Assembly: GCF_947179515.1 (NCBI RefSeq)
Contig: NC_067472.1
Location: 82,958,291-83,022,290 of the forward strand
Length of the DNA: 64,000 nucleotides
DNA from: Apodemus sylvaticus
Lineage: Eukaryota > Chordata > Mammalia > Rodentia > Muridae
Direction: 5' to 3'
Under the pieces are notes generated by a model. The model worked only from the letters and a program-made list of their open reading frames with translations. It had not been told where the DNA came from and ran no database searches. Positions 31,565 to 41,195 of this stretch are shown here, piece by piece. The translations under genes were made by a program, and so were the position numbers. Each line of letters begins with the position of its first letter. Position 1 is the stretch's first letter.

Positions 31565-31629
<65 letters not shown>
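31491..31629. repeat. (CA)n-(TA)n compound tract
   Basis: CA at 31491-31522, mixed CA/CATA to 31562, then about 33 TA units to 31629. Confidence 0.96.
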
Positions 31630-31631
<2 letters not shown>

Positions 31632-31759
31632 CATCCATTCTCCTGCTACTTTGTCTACTGTCAATTTATTTCAGAGTGAAGTTTTAAACCTCAGACAGCA
31701 GCAGGGGGAAATTGTCCCTCTCTATCAGCATCTATTCTGTCCTTTCATCCTCATAGGGC

Positions 31760-31792
31760 TACTCATCCATCCATCCATCCATCCATCCATTA
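31760..31792. repeat. (CATC)n tract
   Basis: Eight CATC units. Confidence 0.95.
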
Positions 31793-31951
31793 ATGAAGTC
31801 ATTCAAAATATATTTAATGAGCATTTAGTGTACTAGTCAGTTTTCTCACTGTGTAACAAATACTACTTAAAAGGAGGAAAGAGTTATTTTAGCTGACAGT
31901 TTCAGTGATGTCTGTTTCAGTAATTCTGGTCAGTTCCATTGTTTCTGGGCC

Positions 31952-32328
31952 TGTCCTGGTTTTTGTCCTATTGCATGCTGATCAAAAGCAACTTATGGGG
32001 AAAAAGATTTTCTTTCATCTTATTCCTTAAAGTCCATCATCTATGGAAGTCAAGGCAGGAACCTGGTATAGGAAGGCTGTGGAAGAACACTGCCTATTGG
32101 CTCATTCTCCACGGCTTGTTCAATCTGCTTTCTTAAACACCCAGGGCCACCTTCTCAATGATTGTCTCCAGTGGGCTGAGCCCTCTCACATCAATCATTA
32201 TTCAAGAAAATGCCCCACAGAATTATTCACAGGCTAATGTGATGGAAGCCAATTTCTCAATTGAGGTTCACTCTTACAAAATGACTCAGGTGTCAAAGTT
32301 AACAAAAATTAGCCTGTGTAAGATCATA
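31952..32328 (-). mobile_element. Inner MaLR-type LTR
   Basis: 'tgctgatcaaaagcaactta', 'caatgattgtctccagtggg', 'aagaaaatgccccacagaat' and 'gtgtcaaagttaac' follow the minus-strand MT/MaLR order. Its edges are approximate. Confidence 0.7.
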
Positions 32329-32591
32329 GTGAGGCAAAGCTCACTATAGGAAAAAAAATGTGTGACGGAACTGAGGTGCTTACCTCATGACATCCAGGAA
32401 GCAGAGAAGGAGTAGAGGAGAGAAGATAGACAGACAGATAGACAAAGTTAACAAAAATTAGCCTGTGTAAGATCATAGTGAGGCAAAGCTCACTATAGGA
32501 AAAAAAATGTGTGACGGAACTGAGGTGCTTACCTCATGACATCCAGGAAGCAGAGAAGGAGTAGAGGAGAGAAGATAGACAGACAGATAGA
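32294..32591. repeat. Perfect tandem duplication, 149 bp x 2
   Basis: Copy 1 is 32294-32442 and copy 2 is 32443-32591, identical throughout including an 8-A run. The unit spans the end of the inner LTR, part of the outer LTR and a GACA/GATA tail. Confidence 0.97.
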
Positions 32592-32752
32592 CAGACACAC
32601 ACAGAGTCTAAAGCCAGATATTACTACCAAGGACATTTCTCCAGTGACCTTCTTCCTTCATTGAGCCTCCACCTCCTAAAGTTTCTATCATCTTCCAAAA
32701 TAATGGGACACGTGAGCCTGTAGGGGACATTTTATATTCAAACTACAGTACG

Positions 32753-33883
32753 AATATCATGCCAGGTGCTGGGGACAAGGGACTGAGAAAGTAGATGAGG
32801 CCCCTGCTCTCACCGAGTTTGCATTTTGATGGTGGCAGTAAGAACAGGCTATAAATTAAAAACATGAACCATCATGGCAATAACTAGGGAGGGTTGATGG
32901 GTAGGACCTGGGATGGCAGGGCTACTTGTGATGGTGAAATCTGAGGAATCAGCCACCCAAAAGCCAAACTTCTGCTCTGCCGACTCAAGCTTTGATCATA
33001 CCCTCTTCCAACCCTTCCCATTTGCCCCCAGTTCCAAGGTACTTAGGTTGAACGATAGTCAACGAAGACTCGGCTCCCCTCGAAGGAGATTACTTCCTTT
33101 TATAGATCTTTCGAACAGAGGTGTGTCCTAGGTTCTTTTCCTGCTGCTGTGATGAAAAGGACCCACACTACCTTTCAACACCATATATTGGAGACTCAGT
33201 GTCAACGTGGGGTTGGAAGGGGGCAAACCACATTCAAACCAAAGCAAAGGGGTGGGACTGCTTCTTCATTTTTACTCACCAGCAGAGTAAGGAAACCTCC
33301 TCTCCTGAAAGAATGGGGCACAAGGGACCATAGATATTATTCATAGGTTTGTACTTATCGTTTCTCTCAAGCCCCCTTGTCTCCAGTCCTTGCAGGTCTT
33401 TTGTCCTCTTGGTGCCCATGACAGCCATCCTTCAGTTGTGCAGTGTCCTCAATGACTTACCCTTTCCCATTTCCTCGTCTGTGTCTCACGTTTCTCCCCA
33501 TCTCAGATTACACTCATTTATTTCTCTTGCATTTTAGACATGTATCTTTCTATCATATTTATCAATCCAAACTCAATTTCCATCCCTCAGCCACCTCTTT
33601 ATCTATACCTGGAGAAAATTACCCAGCCTGGGAATGGGCACCTTGCAGAGCTGTGGTAGCAACCGGGGCCCAGAGGGCTGATCTTTAATCCCTATGCATT
33701 TCTGCATTACCCATTCCTGCTCTGTAACCTAGATTAAGACCCAGTAGGCCCAGAGGCAAATTGTTGTTTGGCTTTTTCAGTTATAAGAACTAAATCCTCC
33801 CCTGTTTTATTTTATTTTGTTTGAATTACATTTCTTCTGCTCCAAGTAAAACTCTTTTGTTGAGTGCATTCTTGTGTGTGGGA
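32753..33883. other. Mostly unique DNA with an ancient-repeat-like block
   Basis: 32760-32870 ('atgccaggtgctggggacaa', 'cctgctctcaccgagtttgc') has the look of an L2-class relic. The rest is unrecognised. Confidence 0.4.
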
Positions 33884-33897
33884 TATATATATGTGTG

Positions 33898-33961
<64 letters not shown>

Positions 33962-33966
33962 TATTC
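33884..33966. repeat. (TA)n-(CA)n-(TA)n tract
   Basis: A CA core at 33904-33930 flanked on both sides by TA runs. Confidence 0.96.
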
Positions 33967-34004
33967 ATGTGGTTGTATGCTTGTGTGCACATACATATGT
34001 TTGC

Positions 34005-34262
34005 ACATGTGTGTGGAGAGGCCAGAGGTTGATATCATATATCTTTTTTATTGCTTTCCATCTTATTTTTTTGATGAGGCCTCTTCACTGAATTTGGATT
34101 CAGTAATTTGGCTAGGTTGGCTGGCCAGTGAACTGTCTGTCTCCCCAGAGCTGGGATCACACATGGGTGCTGCTATGTCTTTATTCTTGGATGCTGGGGT
34201 CCCGCCTTGGGTCCTCATGCCTGTGCAGCAGACACTTTACCTATTGAGCTTTCTTCCTAGCC
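34005..34262 (-). mobile_element. B4 SINE
   Basis: 'gtgtggagaggccagaggtt', 'tttggctaggttggctggcc', 'agctgggatcacacatgggt' and 'tggatgctggggtcccgcct'. The TA/CA tract is its tail. Confidence 0.82.
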
Positions 34263-34434
34263 TGAAAACAAAAGACTCTTGACAAATGAAATTAATGACC
34301 TTAAGCTTAGAGAAAACACTAAGGGGAAGAGAAAGGAAAGAGAAAAAGCTCATTGTAAATGGACAGTAGGTTGGGAAGAGGTCTTTGCACCACCACCATG
34401 TTGTGGATATAAATGTATACAAGTGTGTATATAT

Positions 34435-34605
34435 GCCTGCATGTTCACCACATTCTTGCAATGTCCACAGAGGCCAAATAAGGGTAACTGAGCCCCTGAA
34501 ACTGGAGTTAAAGACAGTTGTGAGCTGCCATGTGGGTGCTGGGAGTTGAACCTGAGTACGCTGGAAGAGCAGCCAGTATTCTTACCTTCAGAGTTGTCTC
34601 CTTTC
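34435..34605 (-). mobile_element. B3-family SINE
   Basis: 'gttgtgagctgccatgtggg', 'tgctgggagttgaacctgag' and 'ctggaagagcagccagtatt'. Confidence 0.75.
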
Positions 34606-35494
34606 TTCCCACAAAGAAAGAGTTTCAGGTTCTCTAGTCTTAAGATACCAAGGAGAAGCCTAGTAGCCTGGGGAGAACAGGTAGGTCTCTCAGGGAACGT
34701 TCTGGAAGGCAGCTGAGGAGAGCAGTTCTGTCCTCTTCCTGCCTTTGCTCCAGCTCCCCCTTAGGAAAGCAGAACTCCAACGGTTTGAAATGGACAATCA
34801 GAAGCTGCTAACAGCTGCAGCCCCAGAACTTCAGTTCTTGGCAAAAGGAGCCTGACACAAAAGTATTTCTTTGTGGAAAATTATGCATTCATCGGGCTCA
34901 TTTGAAACAAAATATGATTTGCATCTTAACTTCCTGTAAGAAGCTCTGCTCTGCTGCGGGTTTCATAATGTCTGGTTTTGTTGGACCAGATTGGTGGGGC
35001 ACATGCTTTCCCAAACAGTTGAAATTCAAGCCCAGGTTTTTCTTATTTTAAATAGCAACAGCTGCTAAGCATGATAATTATCGTAGTTCATCAAAATAAA
35101 CTCACTAAGTTGCTTCTGAATATTCCCTGGAGCTTCTCTCTGGGGCCTCTGGAAGCTGGGTCCTCTGGGGCTGGGTCCTCCTTAGGGCTGTCCAAGAAGA
35201 CACAAAGCTTGGATTTGTCAAGCACAGGGCACAGAGCTCCTAAGTCCTTGAGGGAGTTGGATGGACCATTTCACAATAGAGAGAAAAGCATCACTTGTAG
35301 GAGGCAGATCTAATGAGATGCTTGCCTCTCAATAGCGGTGCATTCACTTTGAACAGTAAGAGCAATTCTAGATGCTAAGAGTTGTCAGGATGCAGGGAGG
35401 AGTAGAGGGAAACACTGGGTAGCAACTAAGTGCTGTGCAACAGGAGTCTTGTATTCAATGTGGCAGCCAGAGCTGTCCCTGAACCCTGTCCAAG
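34606..35494. other. Unique, repeat-poor DNA
   Basis: No repeat or exon. 34840-35120 has low repeat content and motifs such as 'aaattatgcattcat', CAGCTG and 'atgataattatc'; possibly constrained non-coding DNA. Confidence 0.42.
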
Positions 35495-35592
35495 GCCTGG
35501 CTGTGAAGCTCAGGCTGGCCTGAAACCCAGGATCCTCCTGCTTTAGCCTCTCAAGTGTTGGTATTACAGGTGGACCACCACACCCAGCTGAC
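35495..35592 (-). mobile_element. Old B1-like SINE
   Basis: 'gctcaggctggcctgaaacc', 'tcctcctgctttagcctctc' and 'ccaccacacccagct'. Confidence 0.62.
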
Positions 35593-35642
35593 AGTGATCT
35601 TAAAAGGAATTCAGGTCTTGTATATCTCTTTAAGACATTTAA

Positions 35643-35857
35643 AAATTACATGTATGTATTTACATATGTATGTATGTATATATGTATTTGCATGCGTGCA
35701 TGTGTATGTGTGTATACACATAAACATATATGTGGAGGCCAATATATGTGGAGGCCAATATATGTGGAGGCCAAAACGCAGCTCTCTGGGCTTGGTTTTC
35801 TTTTTCTGCTATGTGGGTCGGGGTGTTGAACTCAGGTCATCAAGCTTGGCAGCAAGT
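35643..35857 (-). mobile_element. B3-family SINE with (TATG)n tail and a triplicated 16-mer
   Basis: TATG/TG-rich left tail, 'tgctatgtgggtcggggtgt', 'ttgaactcaggtcatcaagc'. The 16-mer atatatgtggaggcca is repeated three times perfectly at 35726-35773. The head is cut by the following LTR. Confidence 0.75.
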
Positions 35858-36256
35858 TGTCTTGGGGTTTGTAGAGCTGTAATAAAACACCATTGATCAA
35901 AATCAACTTGGGGAAGAAAGGATTTACGTCATTTTATGCTTCCAGGTAACAGTTCATCACTGAAGGAAGTCAGGAAGGAACTCAAGCAGTGCAGGAACCT
36001 GGAGGCAGAAGCTGATGCAGAGGCCATGGGGCGGGGCTTGCTCCTCCTGGCTTGCTCAGTTTGTTTTCTCATATACCCCAAGACCACATGCCCAGCGGTG
36101 CCAATTCCCATACTGGGCTGGGCCCTCCCATGTCAACCTTCAAAGAAAATGCCCTACACACTTGCCTCCTGGTCAGTCCTGTGGCAGTGTTTTAAGATTC
36201 GTTCGTCCCAGATGACCCTACCTTGGGTCAAGTTGGCATAAAAAGTAGCTGGCACA
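35858..36256 (-). mobile_element. MaLR-type LTR
   Basis: Left end 'tgtcttggggtttgtagagc', body 'ggaggcagaagctgatgcag' and right end 'gcataaaaagtagctggcac' plus a. No target duplication seen. Confidence 0.8.
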
Positions 36257-36261
36257 CTGAG

Positions 36262-36470
36262 TATAAGCACCCAGCAGACATCGTGGGGGTAGTCCCCTCT
36301 CCCTGTTCCTGACTATGGTAGGTGTGACCAGCTGTCTCAAGCTCCCATCTCTGTGACGTTCCTGCAATGGTGGACTGTAGCCTGGCACTGTAGCTAAAAC
36401 AAACCCTTGCCTCCCCCAAGTTGCTTTTCATTAGGCTATTTGTCACAGCTACCAAATGAGACTGGAGCAG
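36262..36470 (+). mobile_element. MaLR-type LTR, 3' half
   Basis: 'gtgaccagctgtctcaagct', 'aatggtggactgtagcctgg' and 'gctaaaacaaacccttgcct' match the 3' half of the LTR type found whole at 60066-60413. Confidence 0.65.
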
Positions 36471-37729
36471 GATATGTGCCGCCATGCTGGCCTGAGGTTA
36501 TCTTTCTTGTTTCTTAGCTCTTTTCTGCATGTAGGATATTTTACGTGTCCTGCCAAGCCTCTGATCCATCGAGATACTTCCTTCTTGTGCTTTGGCCTTA
36601 AGTTAATTTCCCAGCCCGATTCTGACCTCTTGATTATCATCCCATTTCCTGTGTTTGAATATATCTCTTTTTCTAGAACCATCTGTATTTTCTGTTGCTG
36701 TGTTTTCCTTCTGGTGCTCTTTTATCAGACTTATCATTCAGAATTCCAAAAAGACTTCAGTGACCATGCGACCTTGGACTTGTCCCTCATTACTTTCCTT
36801 CATATGTATTGTTACTCAGCTTAACTCATACGTGTCTTTTTGTTCTTCGTCAACCTCTGAGAAGATGAGCTCCAGGAGAGCTGAGAGCCTGTGTGTGTTT
36901 TCCACTGCTGTCTTCGCAGGGCTTGGTATCCAGAAGATGTCCAGTAGATATTTGTTGGCTGAGAGAGTGAGTACATGGGAGACCACTTGGTAAATATTGG
37001 TTGATTGAATGAATGATCTCATTTGCTACATAACATCATTTTGTAGATGCCTTGTCAGGGCCAGAGATTAAATATCTTTTCCAAGGTTACATATAGCAGC
37101 AGGAGTCTGTAAGCTCTCTGCTATCAGAGGAGGAGTGGGTAGTTGGAGGAGGAGAACCCAGACATCTTCTTTCAGACTATGGGTTTTGGTGGACTCTGCC
37201 ATTACTCTAATTGGCAAGAATATGTAATTAGGTTTTAATTGTGGGCTTCAAAAAGAACTATTTTAAAACCACATCTGGGGTAGCCTTTGGTGGAATCTGG
37301 CCTTCTGACCTTCGAATGGGGGTGATGGGAAAGGCAGTTCTACTGATTTAAAAACTAAGGGAGACCTTGTTACTTTGGGGTGGTATGCTCTTGGCATGCC
37401 CAAAAGATCTGGGGGTGGGAATGAAGCAGGTCTCAGAGTCTCAGGGACTTCCCCGCTATTGACTCATCCCAGTTGTCAGATGCATCTCTGAGCTCTATAC
37501 CCCACACAGAAACCAGAAACAGCATGAATCACACAGCAATGGTCTCCATAGCCACCAGCCACCATGGCAGGTCTGACAAGGAATGCCAATTGTGGGCTTT
37601 GCTGCACGGTAGGTTTGGTAGCCTCTGACAGCGTTGAAATCCAAGGTCTCCTTCATTTTATCTTTTCATCTGGACTTTGCAATAACAATGTCGAGTGATA
37701 TATGAATTTGCTCTGCTGCCATACATCTG
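36471..37729. other. Largely unique DNA with L2 and MIR relics
   Basis: 36855-36990 ('agatgagctccaggagagct', 'gatatttgttggctgagaga') reads as an L2 3' end. 37025-37115 ('attttgtagatgccttgtca', 'ttccaaggttacatatagc') reads as MIR. The rest is unrecognised. Confidence 0.45.
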
Positions 37730-37791
37730 CAGTTTGGGTGGTTTAAACAACAGGGACTCACTTTTCTGAAGTTTTGGAGGCTGTTAGGGGT
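37730..37791 (-). mobile_element. MLT1 LTR, part 1
   Basis: 'gggtggtttaaacaacaggg' and 'ttctgaagttttggaggc' form the reverse of an MLT1 3' end. Continues at 38140. Confidence 0.8.
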
Positions 37792-38139
37792 TTCGTTGCT
37801 GTGAAGAGACATCATGACTATGGCAACTCTTATTTATAAGAGACAATATTTAATTGGGATTGGCTTACAGTTTCAGAGACTTAGTTCATTATCACCATAG
37901 CAGGAGATAAACCAGCGTGCAGCAGACATGGTGCTGGAGGAGCTGAGTTTCACGTCTTGATCTGAAGGCAGCAAAAGGAAGTGATTCTACATTGGGCAGA
38001 GTTGAGCACAGGAGACTTCAAAGCCCCCACAGTGACACACTTCCTCCAACAAGGCCACACCTCCAAATAGTGCCACTCCCTGTGGCCAAGCATTCAAACA
38101 CACGAGTCTATGGGGTCCATCCCTATTCAAACCAACACT
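37792..38139 (-). mobile_element. MT-type LTR nested in MLT1
   Basis: Left end 'tgttaggggtttcgttgctg', right end 'tccctattcaaaccaacact'. Target duplication gaggc at 37787-37791 and 38140-38144, perfect. Confidence 0.9.
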
Positions 38140-38385
38140 GAGGCTGAAGACCACGATCAAGAAGGAAACTGTTTAGCTTCTCCTGAGGCCTCTCTTCTTA
38201 GCCTGTGGAGAGAGGGTTGACTTCTTGTTTCAACCTCACAGTCTCTTTTCTCCATGCCAACTTCCTAGGTATCTTGGCGTCCCAACCCCTTCTCATGAAG
38301 GCAATAGTTGGAATGTTTCAGGAGCTGCCATAGTGACCTCATTTTTAACTTCATTCTCTCTTTGAAGGCACCATCTCTAAAATTT
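38140..38385 (-). mobile_element. MLT1 LTR, part 2
   Basis: 'gcttctcctgaggcctctct', 'gccatagtgacctcattttt' and 'tctttgaaggcaccatctct' continue the MLT1 order. Confidence 0.82.
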
Positions 38386-38389
38386 TAAA

Positions 38390-38572
38390 TAATATATTTA
38401 CTTATTTTTGTGTGCATATATGCATGAAGGGGGCACAGGAGATGCAGGCAACAGCACTCATGTGGAGGTTAAAAAAATGATTCTTTCCTATTATGTGGGT
38501 CCCAAGAATCAAACTCAGGTCATCAGGCTTAATAGCGAGCACCTTTACCCCATGAACCACCTCACCGGCCCA
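38390..38572 (-). mobile_element. B3-family SINE
   Basis: 'ttatgtgggtcccaagaatc', 'aaactcaggtcatcaggctt' and 'gaaccacctcaccggccc'. Confidence 0.85.
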
Positions 38573-38607
38573 GAGGCATTATCTTTAAATACTGTGATAA
38601 TTTAAAT

Positions 38608-38817
38608 CAGTGCTTCTCAATCTTCCTGATGCTGTGTGGGGCCCTTTAATATAGTTCCTCACGTGGTGACTCCCCCAATCATAAAACTATTTTTATTGCT
38701 ACTTTATAACTAATTTTGTTCCTGTTATGACTCAGAAAGTAATTCTGCATGTTTTCCGCTTGTCGGAGGTGATCCCGTGAAAGGGACATTCAATCCCACA
38801 GGCTGAGAGCCACTGAT
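38608..38817 (+). mobile_element. Non-autonomous hAT (URR1-like) element
   Basis: Starts 'cagtgcttctcaatcttcct', ends 'ggctgagagccactg'. The body has 'gtggtgactcccccaatcat' and 'gtgatcccgtgaaaggga'. Flanks atttaaat and atctaagg agree at 5 of 8 positions. Confidence 0.85.
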
Positions 38818-38894
38818 CTAAGGTCTTGTTTGGACTTCAACGTAGGAATCTGGAGGGAACATGATTCAGCCAGTAACAAAGGACATGGATCAAG

Positions 38895-39115
38895 TGCTTG
38901 TGTTTGTTAAAACTTCATGCAAATTATTTTACAAACATCGCCTCATACAACTTCCCTAAGGAGTTAATATTATAACAATAACCCACTCAATAAAATTAAG
39001 GACCTGAAACAGAGAGGCCAAGGAAATTTCTAGAGTTGACACAGCAAGCCGTGCCAGAGCCTTGCGTCCAAGCTCGGTTTCTCTGATTCTGAGTCTGCTC
39101 TCATCAACAGTTTAG
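38895..39115 (+). mobile_element. MIR SINE relic
   Basis: 'ctcatacaacttccctaagg', 'attaaggacctgaaacagag' and 'agttgacacagcaagccgtg' keep the MIR order. Confidence 0.7.
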
Positions 39116-39645
39116 GCAGAGGTGCTGAAGGCTGCCATTTTGTTATCTCAGGCACTGCCTTCGGGGAGTCTTGACACACACTGTTGGTTTTTGGATGCCA
39201 CCTATCTATTCTTCATGTCTCATCTCTTCTCATGACGTTTACATCTTTATTCTAAGATAGATTATGAGATTGCGAGAGATCTTCCTGAGTTCCTCCTTTA
39301 ACTCGTGGCCTTATTTCATGTCCCCTGTAACTAACCTGCTCTCTGTAGCTTCTGTTTGCATTAAACATTTAAGATCAGGTCTTCTCTCTTGAAGGTCACT
39401 TTCCTATTCTTGGCATTTTTCTTCTGTGCAGCAGTCTCTTCTTTTTGTCATGCCTTTCTGCCTCAAGTGAGTGGGCATCAGCTAGGCCCTGTGGGCATCA
39501 GCTAGGCCCGGTAGAAATAGACTAAAAGATTGTGTCTCTAGACCCATAGGAAAAAAGAGATGATGGCTTCTTGTGGAAATCATCTTGAAGGAAACTAAAA
39601 TCTGACTCCCTAAAACCAGTAGCTTCTTGAGGGAACTGTGTGAAT
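39116..39645. other. Unique DNA
   Basis: A short duplicated phrase 'gggcatcagctaggccc' occurs twice in tandem at about 39472-39508. Otherwise unrecognised. Confidence 0.42.
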
Positions 39646-39649
39646 GACA

Positions 39650-39792
39650 CCTGCCATGGGGAGTGTGGGGCAGTCAGAAGGCAACTTGCCTGAGCTGAGT
39701 TGATTCTTTGTTCACCACATGGGTCTTGAACTCCAGTCCTTGGGATTGATGGCAAGCACCATTATCCACTGAGTGGTCTCACCAGCAGCCCA
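39650..39792 (-). mobile_element. B3-family SINE
   Basis: 'gagttgattctttgttcacc', 'acatgggtcttgaactccag' and 'actgagtggtctcaccagca'. Confidence 0.75.
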
Positions 39793-39821
39793 TTAAAATT
39801 ATTAACATTATCAAAATGGTA

Positions 39822-39895
39822 TCTTAGTTTGCTTTCTGTTGCTGTGATAATCATTGTGGCCAAAAGTAACTTCCAGGAGGAAAGAATTTATTTGG
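39822..39895 (-). mobile_element. MaLR-type LTR (outer), part 1
   Basis: 'tttctgttgctgtgataatc' and 'ggaggaaagaatttatttgg' open a minus-strand LTR that continues at 40219 and again at 41041. Confidence 0.78.
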
Positions 39896-40218
39896 TGTCT
39901 TAGTTAAGGTTTCACTGCTGTGAACAGACAACTAAGACCAATGCAAATCTTACAAAGGACAACATTTAATTGGGGCTGACTTACAGGTTCAGAGGTTCAG
40001 TCCATTATCTTCAAGGCAGGAGCATGGCAGCATCTGGGCAGGCACGGTGCAGGTGGAGCTGAGAGTTCTACATCTTCATCTGAAGGCTGCTAGCAGAATA
40101 TTGACTTCCAGTTAGTTAGGATGAAGGTCTTAAGGCCCACACCACAGTGACACACCTATTCCAACAGGGCCACACCTTCTAATAGTGCCACTCCCTGGGC
40201 CGAGCATATACAATCATA
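39896..40218 (-). mobile_element. MT-type LTR nested in the outer LTR
   Basis: Left end 'tgtcttagttaaggtttcac'; right end 'gagcatatacaatcata' (terminal CA mutated to TA). Perfect 5-bp target duplication tttgg at 39891-39895 and 40219-40223. Confidence 0.92.
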
Positions 40219-40342
40219 TTTGGCTTACATTTCAATGTCAAGCCCATCCTTGAGTGAATTCAGGGCATGAACTTAGACAGAGACCTTGAAAGAACGCCGT
40301 TTCCTGGCTTGTTTACTGGTTTATGATCAGCTAACCTTCTTT
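40219..40342 (-). mobile_element. MaLR-type LTR (outer), part 2
   Basis: 'tttggcttacatttcaatgt' to 'tttactggtttatgatcagc' continues the outer LTR up to a second interruption at 'cagctaacctt'. Confidence 0.75.
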
Positions 40343-40770
40343 TTCTTTCTCTTCTTGTTCTCCTCCTTCCCTTTTTTCTCCTCCTAATAATAATTAACTT
40401 TTTAGATTATAATATAATGACATCATTTCCTCCTTCCCTTCCCCCCTCCAAACTCTAAGTACCCTACCACTTTCTCTCTTTAAAATTCATAGCTTCTTTT
40501 TTTTCAGTTGCTGTTACACACCACACATACTCTCTCTCCTGCTAAACTGCTAAGTCCATAATATTATCATAGCTGACCATTTGGTATTGGATAACCAATT
40601 AAAGTGTGCTCCTCCCTTTCAGAATTTTTATACCTGTAGTATTTTATCTAGGACTGGGGCCTCATGACCTTTTACCATTCCACATTAACATGTCTATTGG
40701 TGTCCTCCTTGTTCAGATCATGTGTAGGCAGCAGTGTTGGTGAGACTTTATGGGTGCAGCGGCTAACTCT
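40343..40770 (-). mobile_element. L1 (Lx-type) 3' UTR
   Basis: Pyrimidine-rich left end, 'ttagattataatataatgac', 'gaccatttggtattggataa', 'ctattggtgtcctccttgtt' and 'gtgagactttatgggtgcag'. Confidence 0.85.
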
Positions 40771-40782
40771 CATATGTATGTA

Positions 40783-40825
<43 letters not shown>

Positions 40826-41040
40826 GTGTATGTATTATGTACTTATTTTATGTTATGAATGTTTTGCTCATACCTGGGTACCATATGGATATCTGGTGCC
40901 TAAAGAGATCTGAAGAAGACATCAGATCCCTTGGAACTGGAGTTATGGATGGTTGGGAGCCACTATGTGAGTGCTGGGAATTCAACCTGGGTCCTTTGCA
41001 AGAACAAATGCTCTGAGCCACAGAGCAATTTCTCCAGTCC
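40771..41040 (-). mobile_element. B3-family SINE with (TATG/TG)n tail
   Basis: TG-rich left part (40771-40836), then 'aactggagttatggatggtt', 'gtgagtgctgggaattcaac' and 'cacagagcaatttctccag'. Its head abuts the resumed LTR. agctaacttcc (41041) echoes agctaaccttc (40340), the likely target duplication of the whole L1/B3 block. Confidence 0.8.
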
Positions 41041-41195
41041 AGCTAACTTCCTTATATTGGTCAGACCCACAATGGGCTAAGCCTTCCTACATTAATTATC
41101 AATCAAGACTGGTCCACAGTCCAATCTGATGGAGGCAAGCCTTCCACTGAGGTTCCCTCTTCCTGCGTTTGTCGAGTGCGCACCACCGAGATTGG
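41041..41195 (-). mobile_element. MaLR-type LTR (outer), part 3
   Basis: 'gacccacaatgggctaagcc', 'aattatcaatcaagactgg' and 'ctgatggaggcaagccttcc' complete the outer LTR. Confidence 0.75.

Larger units (their letters stand above)
31829..32750 (-). mobile_element. MaLR/ORR1-like LTR carrying a nested LTR
   Basis: Left end 'tgtactagtcagttttctca' and right end 'gggacattttatattcaaac' followed by tacag. The element is interrupted after 'ttccattgtttctgggcctg' (about 31951) and resumes at 'gtgaggcaaagctcacta' (about 32330). A relative with the same left end is at 45263. Confidence 0.75.

Noticed and set aside
19361..32591. The figure 149 bp appears both as the GGAT higher-order period and as the LTR tandem duplication
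   Set aside because: The sequences are unrelated; treated as coincidence.
36456..36993. Overlapping 112-122-codon hydrophobic frames
   Set aside because: Pyrimidine-rich DNA gives Phe/Leu/Ser-rich translations; part overlaps an L2 relic.
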